Shown: piece by piece, positions 1 to 9,115 of the stretch
How the letters are laid out: every line of letters begins with the position of its first letter
Numbering within the stretch: the first letter of the stretch is position 1
Origin: JBCCCJ01 sp039029315
GTDB lineage: Bacteria > Bacteroidota > Bacteroidia > J057
Length of the DNA stretch: 64,000 nt
Reading direction: 5' to 3'
NCBI GenBank assembly: GCA_039029315.1
Contig: JBCCGK010000001.1
Span: 186,001 to 250,000 of the forward strand
Translations under genes and position numbers: made by a program
The notes under the pieces: model-generated
Databases searched by the model: none
Told to the model about the DNA's origin: nothing
Seen by the model: the letters and a program-made list of their open reading frames with translations, nothing else

Positions 1-1112
1 CTATCACCAGGATCAAGTGCCTGGGCTTTGCTTGTGAGTTCTTGTTGGGACCGGATTTTCTTCCAGGAATTCAGATTTTCATAGCCAGAAATGGTGGCGG
101 CATCCACAATCTCGGTATCTGTTCGATATCCCGCATTCTCGTCTTCCTGGCCTACCTCTCTGGGACTAACCGGGTTTGCACGACTATAGTCCTGGGGATT
201 ATAGGTATAGATATACAACCAGTGGGCCAGATAGGCAAAATCTTCTTTGGTGAGATGAGAAAAATTGCCTCTCCCTTTGCTTTTCATCCCTCTGGCGATC
301 TCGCGCATCACATATTTCACCTGATCCGTTGCAATGGTATGAATAAAAGGAGGAAATAGCTCGGATGTCAATTTGGCTTTAATTTTTAACAGCAAATGTT
401 TACCCAGGCTTAAGACAGCTTCAGGGCCCTTGAGAATGGCGGAAGCCATCACCGATTGTGCTCCACAACGATAGTAATCTGACTCTTCTCCTGCTGCTGG
501 CAAGCCTGGTGGAATTCGGGTGATCTCCTTTTCCTTCTGGCTCAATCCCTGAAGAATACTCAAAGCATCCCAGGAGCCATCTTTGTTGAAATTGATTTTG
601 TGGCCATCATCCATTTGTCGTATCCACTGGCCCAATTCCTCCAGATCTGTAGTCTTCAGTGTCGATGATCCCCCTGCTCTCGCTCCTCCCTGGATGCCAT
701 AATGGATATTTCGGAAAATATCACGGATTTGGATAAAGCTGCGGGAACCAGAAGCTGAACCTTTTTTTCCATCGTGATTTTCTTTAATTTTTTTGAGAAG
801 GTTTCTGCAAACATTCATCACAATCCGGGGACCATACAGGATGGCCGTCCTCAGAATGACTGGAGGGCTACTCATGTTGCGGAGGATGTTTTTTCCATCC
901 CAGGTTCCGTCTTTGTTGAAGGGGACCCAGTACATGCGTTTCCGGGGTTTTCGCTGGCGTTGGAGAGGGATTTGCGGAGTGGAGGCCTTGAGCTGGAAGG
1001 CTGGCGGCTGGAGGGAGGCATGAGCTGATTGGGTGCGAGGGAAAGCTTGTCGAGACTGTGTGGCGGCAGCCTGACGCTTTGAAGAGTAGGGATGGTGGGT
1101 GCTGTGAGTCAT
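1..1112 (-). CDS. Putative eCIS-associated effector-like protein, C-terminus cut by window edge
   Basis: The frame is open from an ATG at 1112 to the window edge (370 codons visible, no stop). The ATG overlaps the TGA of the upstream 2094-residue gene as ATGA, which indicates translational coupling. Residues 1-60 are low complexity and contain FQLKAS (39-44) followed by a Gln/Arg-rich patch (PLQRQRK), the same kind of leader as its neighbour. Two imperfect repeat units follow. Unit 1 has FNKDGTWDGKNIL (65-77) and TAILYGPRIV (89-98). Unit 2 has FNKDGSWDALSIL (175-187) and SAILKGPEAV (224-233). Only unit 2 carries YYRCGAQS (213-220), which looks like a nucleophile-Cys motif. I do not recognise the family. 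An injected-effector role is inferred from the leader and the neighbour. There is no signal peptide. Confidence 0.7.
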   Translation of the reverse strand, partial: MTHSTHHPYSSKRQAAATQSRQAFPRTQSAHASLQPPAFQLKASTPQIPLQRQRKPRKRMYWVPFNKDGTWDGKNILRNMSSPPVILRTAILYGPRIVMNVCRNLLKKIKENHDGKKGSASGSRSFIQIRDIFRNIHYGIQGGARAGGSSTLKTTDLEELGQWIRQMDDGHKINFNKDGSWDALSILQGLSQKEKEITRIPPGLPAAGEESDYYRCGAQSVMASAILKGPEAVLSLGKHLLLKIKAKLTSELFPPFIHTIATDQVKYVMREIARGMKSKGRGNFSHLTKEDFAYLAHWLYIYTYNPQDYSRANPVSPREVGQEDENAGYRTDTEIVDAATISGYENLNSWKKIRSQQELTSKAQALDPGD

Positions 1113-4100
1113 GAGTAAGTTTTTTCATTAGGCAATCGATAAGGGCCGGGATTCCAGGCAGACTCTTTTTTCTGAACTGATCGCAATTGAAATGGCTGGG
1201 AAGGGTTCTTTTTCTGCTGAATAGGAGTTGAGGATTGGGGATTCGGTGACAGTTGGATACTACTTCCAGCAGAAGATCCTGATCCACTACTTGCTCCTTG
1301 TGACTTGCGACGAAGGATCATCAGAGCTGCGTGATGTAATTCTTCAGTTGTAAAATTACTTAGTCTTCGGTGGGTAAATTGCTCTGTAGGAGCAAGCTTA
1401 GATTTTGGTTTGACATTGGAAGCTGTAAAAACAGAATAACTGGATTTTTGTTTTGATCGTGGACGCATCTTGATTTTTTGGGGAGAGAAGGAATGTATTC
1501 TTTCTGACCCATCAGGATGTCGAATTGAGAGAGAAATCCCAAATTCGAATATTCGCTCAATACTCCATTCTACCTGTGTATGAACCTTACTAGCTGATCC
1601 TGATTTTGCTTCATAGGCTTGATGGATAAAGACAGAATCAGGTTCCTGATTCACCCATGTTACCTCAGCAATGACTCCATCAGTTAATTGCGCATTTTCA
1701 TTTAATCTCCCCTCTTCATCAGGAGCAGGACCAGAGACCTGATCTCCTCGATAGAAACCTACTTCCCCATTTTGTACTGACTCGATATCGATTGATTGTC
1801 TGAGTCCGATAAGATTTGTTAGCTCTTCAAACAGCTGACCTTTGATCTGTTCCAGGCTTAATTTCGCTAATATTCGATCAACAGCATCATGCCATAAGTT
1901 TTTGAATTTGCTCGTCAATGCTTCGTCCATCCCTAACCTGGTAGCGGGTCGATTCTGATCTACCATTACTGGTGTTCTGTGAGCGATGACATCAAAAGAA
2001 TATTCTTTGCTTCCGTTGCCTTTGAAGATTTGCTTCCATCTTCTGCCTACTGTATCAAACCTCTCACCTTGTTCATATTTCTCCCTTAATTTTTTACGTG
2101 TCAGTTTTTCGCTAGAAGTGATTTCTTCAGCTTCATATAAGCGTACCATGTCTTCAAATTTCAGGTTTCGATCTGTCCATTTTGCTGAAAAATGAGGAAA
2201 TTCGCCTCCAGATTGTGCGACCAACATGAGTTTCATCCGTTTGATTGCCCGGTAGGAATGCACCCTAAAATCACGGAAGAGTTGCCGCATCTGCTTGTCA
2301 GAAATGTCTTTCAATCCCAAACTATCAGATTTCTGAATTCGCCCAGCCATTTGGTCAATGAGGGTGATGAGTTCTTTGTTTTTGCTGGCCTTGCCAAATT
2401 GACGCATACTGGCAAAGATTTCATGCTTAGGCATCGCTTTGAGTGCATCTCCCGCTAAGTGTGATTCCCATTGCTCTATTTTCTGAAGATTATTGAGCAT
2501 CTGCTGATACCTGCCGTGGAGATTGATCGAATCACTCGACCCACCTGGACTGATCTGCCCAACCTGAGAATAGAATTGAAGGTCCATGGATTTGAAGGTG
2601 ATTTCCTGGCCAAGTCTTACTCGTTCTTCCCCATCAGAATGCTTGAATCTTTTTTCGAGATCATCGATTTCCAAGAGCAGGTCTTTCCGTTTTTTCTCCC
2701 GAACAGCTGGATGTTGATTCGCTTTCACAAAATCATTAACTTCTACGATATCAATATTGGCCCCTTCCATCCTTTCTCTAACATGTGCCAGAGCCTGCTT
2801 ATCTTTTCCAGCTTTTAATTTCATTTTTGCAAAAGTGAGCAATTCAGTTTTCTTGCTCATATCTATATCCAAATCAGCACGTTGGCTAGATGTCATCCTG
2901 TTACTTACCCATTTGACCCGCTCAAGTCGCTCTGTCCCGGTACTGAATCTCATATTCAGTTTTTTGGACCACTCTGGTCCTATGATTTTCGTCATATAAG
3001 CCTCTCTCTTCAACATGACTTTCCCGGCATCTGGCCCAGAAAATTTGACTTCCACTTCAATCTCCTTGCTTATCCTCGTGCCTTCAGGTATATACACATT
3101 CACCTCTCCATTTTGCGGAGAGTCTTTCAGATTCTCCAGAATCTTGAGTTGGTATTCTTCCAAATGTTGGGCAATTTTCTGTTGATTTCCTCCTCCGCTA
3201 TCCAGGGACTGGTGGAGGCTTCTCCAATCTCCATGAGCATCCAGTAAGCCTTGAAGAGATCGGCCATCCCTGGCCAGGAGGTTTGATTCATGTTGTTGGA
3301 TATATGCTTCTGCCCTTTGAAGCCTGACTTCTGCACTCAAACCCCTGGTTTGACCATCCAGGTGTCCTTTTCCTTTGAACGGGGAGCGCCAGCCCTTCAC
3401 TTCGGGATTATATCTTTGTCCGCTGTTATATTTATCCAGCAACCATTTTTTTAACCCATCTTCCCCTCCTTCACCAAAAAATCTATCATAGAAGGTTTCA
3501 TCTGTTACATGATACAGCCAAAACTGAAACGCTTCTGCCTCGCTGAGATTTTCATCATTCCAGGCTGGCTCCTTTGATTTGGGCGTTTTACTTTTTTCAT
3601 TGCCGCCAGTCTTTGCAGATGGGGATTCAGGACTCCTGGAAGAGGCATTGTTTCCATGATCTCCATTTGATGATCTGGGAGTTGAATTGGAATGAGGAGC
3701 TTCAACATCCGGTCGTGTGGTCGAAGTTCTGGAAGAAGAAGTGCCAGAATCTGGATCTCCTTCCGTTGAAGCGTCCTTCTTAGCTGGCTTTAGTTTCAGA
3801 TTCCCATCAGAATCTGCCAGATGATTATCTTTTAATCGGTCTTTATATTCATTTTCTTTAGCTACTAGTGCAGCTTCTTGTTCTTTTAGTCTTGCCTTTG
3901 TCTGTCTGGCCTCTCTGACTTGACTTCTGAAATCAAACCCACTTTTTAAGATCATAAATCCGCTAATGATAGCGTTGTTTATGATTTCCCGTTTCATCGC
4001 TTCTTTTACCTTTGTCGGTAGACCTGACTCCTCCACCTTTTTAAGATCGTCCAGAACTTTCAGAGGAGTAAAGATGGCATTCCCTACCAGATCAGCTCCA

Positions 4101-7100
4101 GCATGGATCAGTAAGACCTTATCAAGCCGAAAAAGACGCTCGGCTTTAGCAAGTTGAGCTGCGTCATCGACTGCATTTGCAGCTTTTACACCGTTTGAAA
4201 AGCTGGATAACCCCCTAGCGGCACTGACAACACTGACAATGCCCCCTACTATACCAAGAATATCTAGCGCAGTTTCTGCATCCCATTCAAAACTATTATT
4301 ATGGCTTCTTTGGTAGATATTGTGTGCAGAAACGATTGCTCCTGTCACGGCAGCAACAGTCCCTACAACAGCAGCAAAGACGGCAAGTGAAGTCCCTGCA
4401 GTTACTACTGCAGAGAGGGCTAAAGCTGCTATACCTGCAACCATAGCGATTCCTTTTAACCACTTCATCGCTACCTTGGAATCTCTGGGAGCATTTTTGA
4501 TCGGGGTAAGGCCCATCACTCCTGGAACTCTATAAACCATGACGCCTTCCCCGTATTCATTGCCGGTAGCAAAATCCTTGAAAGCAGCCTTTATTGCTTC
4601 CTTTTTCGTTTTTCCAATTCCCTCATATTTTTGAATGTTTTGGGGATTGCTGGCATCAATCAAGGTAAAATGTCGCCATTCCAGGGTGGACTGTTTGTCT
4701 TCTCCAAGGATGAGGTTCATAGGGTAAGCCTGCCCCGAGACCTTAGAGACAAAAGTAGCTACTGGGACAAGTGTGTCTTCCGGTTGATGGAAATCCTTCT
4801 TAAACTTTCTAATTCCCTCTGAAAGTTTTGATAATTTTTTTCTTGATTTAATGACGTTTTGCCTTAAATCAATTATTTTTTGTTCGGGGTCCTTATTTAA
4901 GGAATCCTTCAATTGAATTTGAATCGCTTTCCACAATTTACTGAGCTCTTCCTTTTTCAAATCATCTGCCCATAATTCCGAAAGGCTTTTTTTAGACCGT
5001 TTTCGCCTTCTTATATAATATAACAATAGAGCGAGAAGGTGCTTGTGGGATACCAAACTTTTGATAGAATTGTCGGTGGCAGTAAACATGGAGGTGTGTT
5101 CCATGGCCTCTAACTCCTTTGTCTGTTGCAAGTATTCAAGTCTTAGCTCTGTGGGCGTATCTTCACTTGCAATAAGCTTTTTAAGTCGATTCATCTCGCG
5201 AGTCCGTGAACCTGTAATCTCGGAAGCCAGACTCTCCCCCTCCTGGGCCTTAAATACAAATACTGATTTGCTGGGAAGGCGAAATTCTGAGGGAGTTGGA
5301 TCGATATGAGTCTCAGCATACAGAACATAGATCCCTTCTTCATCAGGAATGTCAAATGTTATATTGGCTGATTGTTTGTGCTTGGCACTACAATACGAAA
5401 GTTCCGCAACCTCATCTTTATTTTGGGTGAAATGTGATTGGAGGTCAGGCCTTTGTCTTTTCATCCAATTCCTAGAATCTTTATTTGCGGTAGCTTTTTG
5501 CTTATCTAGAAGAGAATGTCCATCAGGGATCCTGTACAACTTCCAGCTTGTATAGCTATATCGGATTCTGTATGCCTTGACCATGGCCTCTGCATGATTT
5601 TGGGATCTCGCATCTGTATCAAGATTCATGAGAAACTTTTGCGTACCGCCTGTTACGGTTTTGTAATCCTGTCGAAAATTTCCCGCATAGATCTGTGAAG
5701 GATATGCAGGTTCTAATGCCTGTCCGGTGGTCCGACTCGTGGGCATACGAACTTTTTTATCATGAAGTGCCTCGGCTGTTCTTTTTATGACGGGAACCAC
5801 AGAATCTGGACTCATTCCTTTGCGTAAAGGTTGAGGCAAAACGGCATTCCTGATCTCCCAATGGGTATTTTTATTGGCTGCTTTCACCTTTACCTTCGCA
5901 TAAACCACCAAATAGATTCTAGCCTCACCTTCAGAACTATCCGAATGGGCTTGACTTTTATTTATAGGCTGGATCGATAATCCTGCGGGTCGGTAATTCC
6001 AATTCTCCCCCGCCATTTTTTTCTTTACCTCAGTCCATATAGCATCCTTCAATTTATTCGCCCAATTATACTTAGGATCAAGGGGTAGTCCTCCATGGGA
6101 TTGCCCCCGCCTGCTCTCTTTCTCTATGGCTTTCAGAGCGGAACTAATTTCTTGTTTATGGAGTCTGGTTTTTAATTTTCGATAAATATTTTTGGCTTTG
6201 GACCTTTTGGAAACCTTGGCCGTCGCCCAAAGTTTCGTTTTTCCATCCGCGTCAAACACAACGGCTTGCATGTTCCAGCCACCTACATAAGTCAAGTGAC
6301 ATATATCAGGAATATTTTTACCTCTGGGATTCTTTTCTTTATCACGTTTTTGGAGCTTCTGAATTTTTTTTTCTAAAGGCGTTGCCCACTTAGGCCGTTT
6401 GGGTGCTGAGCGAGGCTTGTGGGAAGAAGAGTGATTTCTGCCTGTAGTCTTTCTTCCCCCTGTAAACCATTTTCTACAACGGCTTTTTCCAATGTTTAGG
6501 GTGAGTTGAAAAAAAACACCATCCCTGGAAGCTTCTAAGTGGTCTATTAGAAATTTTTGAGCATTTCCCTTTTTCCTGATTTTTCGGCCAGTAGTCCTCT
6601 CACTCTCTTGAATAATTTCATCTGTGATGATTTTTATCTGTTTATCATTTGCTTTTCTGAGGGTATGTCCATGAACAAATACTTTTATTCTCCGTGGAAT
6701 TCTTTTTGAATCCCCTTTAGGGTAATAAACCAAGACCCTAATTGCTCTTTCGGCAGAAAGATCCTTGTCTACAGGTCCTACCCCAAATGCCCGATAAAAA
6801 TCCGTCACAATACCTGGCCAATGATAGCTGGTGATTTCTGAATCTTCTTTCCCGACCCAATCACTCCAATCATTAAAACTATACATCGCCATCCCGGATT
6901 CTACTTCTATCATGTTATCTGTGACCCATGATTCATTTCTTCGCTTTCTGACCCGCTTAAACCAAAGAGTAACCAATTTTCGAGACCAGAAAATGTCTCC
7001 AAAATCCTCTTCAATCTGTTTTTTCAACCACCCTACTCTGCATATCAACTTATACTTCTTAAACATATAATCCTTCCCTTCAGGCAAAGACGGTTGACTT

Positions 7101-7393
7101 TTGCCCTTATCTCTCTGTATCACAGTAGAGCTTGCTCTTTGATGTTGAACCACTGCCGGAGAGTCAGGAAAGGAATCATTGGGTAGCTCTCCATTAAGGG
7201 GAGGACTAAATTGAGGTCCTGTTTTCTTGGATGAAGGCTTTTCTTCCTCTGTATTCTCAATATCTACCCTGGAAGCCTTCAACTGCAAAGGAGGCGGTGC
7301 CAATGTCCGCAAAGGAGTCCCTTGCTCAGAACCCTGAGATTCCTGAGCTGAAGACACCTTTGAGGGGAGAGATTGAATGGACTCCTTTGCCAT
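1109..7393 (-). CDS. Giant (2094 aa) toxin/effector-like protein of the eCIS-associated type
   Basis: ATG start at 7393; no signal peptide. The leader (1-105) is Pro/Ser/Gln-rich with LQLKAS at 36-41 and VIQRDK at 91-96; the C-terminus again has PIQQKK and PFQLRSVQKK. Middle parts match, from memory, the scaffold of large DUF4157-type eCIS toxins: an EEGIYVLYAE strand then a charged helical stretch (686-765), a domain with ATFVSKVSGQAYP and EYGEGVMVYRVP (879-957), and a hydrophobic block (981-1023, 1042-1058) that could insert into membrane. A Ser/Thr/Asn-rich linker lies around 1200-1270 and helical regions follow. Near the end, D1905 and E1928-A-K1930 fit a PD-(D/E)XK nuclease pattern. No HExxH of a DUF4157 peptidase is seen. 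It is upstream of, and coupled to, the truncated gene. The cargo role is inferred; no contractile tail genes are in the window. Confidence 0.7.
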   Translation of the reverse strand: MAKESIQSLPSKVSSAQESQGSEQGTPLRTLAPPPLQLKASRVDIENTEEEKPSSKKTGPQFSPPLNGELPNDSFPDSPAVVQHQRASSTVIQRDKGKSQPSLPEGKDYMFKKYKLICRVGWLKKQIEEDFGDIFWSRKLVTLWFKRVRKRRNESWVTDNMIEVESGMAMYSFNDWSDWVGKEDSEITSYHWPGIVTDFYRAFGVGPVDKDLSAERAIRVLVYYPKGDSKRIPRRIKVFVHGHTLRKANDKQIKIITDEIIQESERTTGRKIRKKGNAQKFLIDHLEASRDGVFFQLTLNIGKSRCRKWFTGGRKTTGRNHSSSHKPRSAPKRPKWATPLEKKIQKLQKRDKEKNPRGKNIPDICHLTYVGGWNMQAVVFDADGKTKLWATAKVSKRSKAKNIYRKLKTRLHKQEISSALKAIEKESRRGQSHGGLPLDPKYNWANKLKDAIWTEVKKKMAGENWNYRPAGLSIQPINKSQAHSDSSEGEARIYLVVYAKVKVKAANKNTHWEIRNAVLPQPLRKGMSPDSVVPVIKRTAEALHDKKVRMPTSRTTGQALEPAYPSQIYAGNFRQDYKTVTGGTQKFLMNLDTDARSQNHAEAMVKAYRIRYSYTSWKLYRIPDGHSLLDKQKATANKDSRNWMKRQRPDLQSHFTQNKDEVAELSYCSAKHKQSANITFDIPDEEGIYVLYAETHIDPTPSEFRLPSKSVFVFKAQEGESLASEITGSRTREMNRLKKLIASEDTPTELRLEYLQQTKELEAMEHTSMFTATDNSIKSLVSHKHLLALLLYYIRRRKRSKKSLSELWADDLKKEELSKLWKAIQIQLKDSLNKDPEQKIIDLRQNVIKSRKKLSKLSEGIRKFKKDFHQPEDTLVPVATFVSKVSGQAYPMNLILGEDKQSTLEWRHFTLIDASNPQNIQKYEGIGKTKKEAIKAAFKDFATGNEYGEGVMVYRVPGVMGLTPIKNAPRDSKVAMKWLKGIAMVAGIAALALSAVVTAGTSLAVFAAVVGTVAAVTGAIVSAHNIYQRSHNNSFEWDAETALDILGIVGGIVSVVSAARGLSSFSNGVKAANAVDDAAQLAKAERLFRLDKVLLIHAGADLVGNAIFTPLKVLDDLKKVEESGLPTKVKEAMKREIINNAIISGFMILKSGFDFRSQVREARQTKARLKEQEAALVAKENEYKDRLKDNHLADSDGNLKLKPAKKDASTEGDPDSGTSSSRTSTTRPDVEAPHSNSTPRSSNGDHGNNASSRSPESPSAKTGGNEKSKTPKSKEPAWNDENLSEAEAFQFWLYHVTDETFYDRFFGEGGEDGLKKWLLDKYNSGQRYNPEVKGWRSPFKGKGHLDGQTRGLSAEVRLQRAEAYIQQHESNLLARDGRSLQGLLDAHGDWRSLHQSLDSGGGNQQKIAQHLEEYQLKILENLKDSPQNGEVNVYIPEGTRISKEIEVEVKFSGPDAGKVMLKREAYMTKIIGPEWSKKLNMRFSTGTERLERVKWVSNRMTSSQRADLDIDMSKKTELLTFAKMKLKAGKDKQALAHVRERMEGANIDIVEVNDFVKANQHPAVREKKRKDLLLEIDDLEKRFKHSDGEERVRLGQEITFKSMDLQFYSQVGQISPGGSSDSINLHGRYQQMLNNLQKIEQWESHLAGDALKAMPKHEIFASMRQFGKASKNKELITLIDQMAGRIQKSDSLGLKDISDKQMRQLFRDFRVHSYRAIKRMKLMLVAQSGGEFPHFSAKWTDRNLKFEDMVRLYEAEEITSSEKLTRKKLREKYEQGERFDTVGRRWKQIFKGNGSKEYSFDVIAHRTPVMVDQNRPATRLGMDEALTSKFKNLWHDAVDRILAKLSLEQIKGQLFEELTNLIGLRQSIDIESVQNGEVGFYRGDQVSGPAPDEEGRLNENAQLTDGVIAEVTWVNQEPDSVFIHQAYEAKSGSASKVHTQVEWSIERIFEFGISLSIRHPDGSERIHSFSPQKIKMRPRSKQKSSYSVFTASNVKPKSKLAPTEQFTHRRLSNFTTEELHHAALMILRRKSQGASSGSGSSAGSSIQLSPNPQSSTPIQQKKNPSQPFQLRSVQKKESAWNPGPYRLPNEKTYS

Positions 7394-7411
7394 ATGAGTA
7401 TTTGCTAGACT

Positions 7412-7470
7412 ATCCCCACCAGCGTCGGCTGCCTCATATCAGACAGCCATGCTGATGAGCCGATTTTCCC
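7412..7470 (-). promoter_or_regulatory. Shared upstream hairpin element, copy 1 (toxin operon)
   Basis: This 59-bp element starts 18 bp before the ATG at 7393. On the plus strand it runs from ATCCCCACCAGC to GCTGATGAGCCGATTTTCCC and contains inverted arms GGCTG (7427-7431) and CAGCC (7444-7448), enclosed by outer CAGC/GCTG. The same boundaries, arms and order occur upstream of the AraC gene at 8941-8996. It is probably an operator or structured 5' leader. Confidence 0.6.
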
Positions 7471-7712
7471 TAAGAAATATTGGGTATATCATCGTTTGAA
7501 GATCTTTTGGACGACAAAAGTCTTCACCTGACAAGCAGGAGAGAAAAGTGGAATAAGTATTCTTGGATTCATGAAACCAGATTGGATAAACAAATGGCAC
7601 CAGAGATTCCTTTATCTATCAAAAGGAACAATGGGCCTATTGAATAGGTAGACAGACAGAAAAGCGCTTCGATGAGGTACTCACAATGTATAGCTTTATC
7701 AGCTCGCTTGCC

Positions 7713-7747
7713 TGACCTATTGTTCCAAAATCATGACCTATTGTTCC
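7713..7747. promoter_or_regulatory. Direct repeat TGACCTATTGTTCC x2, 21-bp period
   Basis: Two identical 14-mers at 7713-7726 and 7734-7747 are exactly 21 bp apart, two helical turns. Read on the minus strand they are GGAACAATAGGTCA. A related core is at 7624-7634, and ATTTGTTCC sites lie upstream of the AraC gene. The arrangement fits cooperative binding of a regulator such as an AraC-family protein. Confidence 0.5.
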
Positions 7748-7760
7748 CTTTGGGGGATCT

Positions 7761-8357
7761 TCATTGAGAGGATAGATTTTTCAAGGCTAATTCCTGCGTT
7801 TCTACAGGAATTCCCATCTTCTTAAAAAATTCTCTCATGCGTCTAGCCATATCTGAAAATGGGTTTTTGGGAGATTTACCTCCGATAGATGTGAAACCGC
7901 CTTTTGCCATGAGCTTAGCCCATCCATGAATCATAGCCTGATCTACCTTGCTGGGATTCGGAACAAGTTTTTTTGGCATGGCCAATAAAGGATCGCGGCT
8001 CGCAGGTTTGTCCATGAGGATGATCGAATCTTTGGGCACAAGAAGCCACCAGGCACTGCCATTGTCTCTGGCCCGTAAGGCCGGGACTTTTTGGTCGACG
8101 ATGAAGATGCCCTCTATGGTTCCGTTTTTTCCCTCTGCCCAGTTGAGCAGGTCCGCTGCCATGACCATCTTTTCAGAATCCCCACTATGAACCATGCGGA
8201 GCAAAGCCTTTTGCGCATGAACATCAATATTGTCTCGGATGACCTGATAGTCGTTCCAGGGGATTTCTTTACCTTCCTGGGCATTGGTGCTGAAGAAGGA
8301 GAACAAGCAGGCAACAATGGCTAGCCAAAGTCGGAGGATTGCTGTGTTTGTTGTCAT
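7761..8357 (-). CDS. Exported hypothetical protein, 198 aa
   Basis: ATG at 8357. An N-terminal signal peptide (about 1-26: hydrophobic LRLWLAIVACLFSFF, then TNAQ) predicts export to the periplasm. The mature part has an alpha-helical, ARM-like look (HAQKALLRMVHSGDSEKMVMAADLL is shortened here to its HAQKALLRM start), then a strand region with a WWLLVP motif, then a basic C-terminal helix. I do not recognise the family. It sits between the AraC regulator and the toxin-like operon on the same strand. The GGAACAA direct repeats begin at 7747, just beyond its stop, so the toxin operon probably has its own promoter. Confidence 0.75.
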   Translation of the reverse strand: MTTNTAILRLWLAIVACLFSFFSTNAQEGKEIPWNDYQVIRDNIDVHAQKALLRMVHSGDSEKMVMAADLLNWAEGKNGTIEGIFIVDQKVPALRARDNGSAWWLLVPKDSIILMDKPASRDPLLAMPKKLVPNPSKVDQAMIHGWAKLMAKGGFTSIGGKSPKNPFSDMARRMREFFKKMGIPVETQELALKNLSSQ

Positions 8358-8405
8358 GTGAACTGGGTTAATTTGATGAATTGAAATGGAAGAGTGATGT
8401 AGGAG

Positions 8406-8924
8406 TTATTCTTTTGCCTGAGCAGCAAAGGCAGAGGGCGGAAGCCCAAAAGCCTGTGAAAACTTTCGGCTGAAATATTCAGGATTGTTAAAGCCAACGG
8501 TATAAGTAATCTGGGAAACAGACAGATCTGTGGTTTCGAGTAGGTATTTGGCCCGCTCCAAGCGAAGTTGTCGGATATACAGGGATACAGACAGTCCTGT
8601 GCTCGATTTGATTTTGCGATGAAGATGTGTTCGACTCAGCCCTGCCGCTTCACACAACTCCTGAATCCCAAAATCCTCATTGCCCATATTCTGCTCAATG
8701 ATGTCTGTGATCTGAGAAAGAAAACCAGCAGGAGTCGAATCATCATGCTTATTCTCCTCCTGCATGGATCCCGAAGGTCCCTCCTCCAGGGTATCTAACA
8801 AATCTTTGCATTGATCGATGAGATGTTCAAGATCCTCACTGACGGCATCGGAATCCTGCTTCAGATGGCGGGCGAGTTGCAGCATCTTGTTGGCACGCTT
8901 TCGTATGTGTTTATAATTCGGCAT
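8406..8924 (-). CDS. AraC-family transcriptional regulator
   Basis: The first 80 residues are helical and acidic with no recognised ligand domain. The C-terminal ~100 residues are a two-HTH AraC domain: GIQELCEAAGLSRTHLHRKI forms the first HTH, and VSQITYTVGFNNPEYFSRKF the second with the typical GF..PEYFSRKF signature, ending GLPPSAF. I place the start at the ATG at 8924 (MPNYKHIRKR); an upstream GTG at 8948 in the same frame would lie inside the hairpin element. The protein (about 172 aa) resembles the DNA-binding tail of hybrid regulators such as the one at 9198-13199. It shares its upstream element with the toxin-like operon, so it may regulate both that operon and itself. Confidence 0.85.
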   Translation of the reverse strand: MPNYKHIRKRANKMLQLARHLKQDSDAVSEDLEHLIDQCKDLLDTLEEGPSGSMQEENKHDDSTPAGFLSQITDIIEQNMGNEDFGIQELCEAAGLSRTHLHRKIKSSTGLSVSLYIRQLRLERAKYLLETTDLSVSQITYTVGFNNPEYFSRKFSQAFGLPPSAFAAQAKE

Positions 8925-8940
8925 AATACAAGGCAGTGGA

Positions 8941-8996
8941 ATCCCCACCAGCCCTGGCTGTCGGACTGACAGCCGCGCTGATGAGACGCTTTTCCC
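8941..8996 (-). promoter_or_regulatory. Shared upstream hairpin element, copy 2 (AraC gene)
   Basis: This 56-bp element starts 16 bp before the AraC ATG. Arms GGCTGTC (8956-8962) and GACAGCC (8968-8974) are perfect complements around a GGACT loop, enclosed by CAGC/GCTG. Flanks ATCCCCACCAGC and GCTGATGAG..CG.TTTTCCC match copy 1 at 7412-7470. Arm pairing is kept although the loops differ in length and sequence, which favours a structure or a protein-bound palindrome. Confidence 0.6.
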
Positions 8997-9115
8997 AATT
9001 TTTAGAGTAAAGTGAAATTACGGTTACGGTAGGGATAAGATGATGTGCAAGGATGAGACAAACATACTGGCCCAGGCGGCTTTTTCGTTAGCCGATTCAT
9101 ACCAAAAATTGGCAC

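Larger units (their letters stand above)
7394..7760. other. Intergenic region upstream of the toxin operon
   Basis: No credible gene. It contains the shared hairpin element (7412-7470), a second hairpin with bulged arms (GAAGATCTTTTG then CAAAAGTCTTC, 7498-7525), a single inverted GGAACAATGGG-like site (7624-7634), and two TGACCTATTGTTCC direct repeats (7713-7747). It is probably the control region of the toxin operon. Confidence 0.55.
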
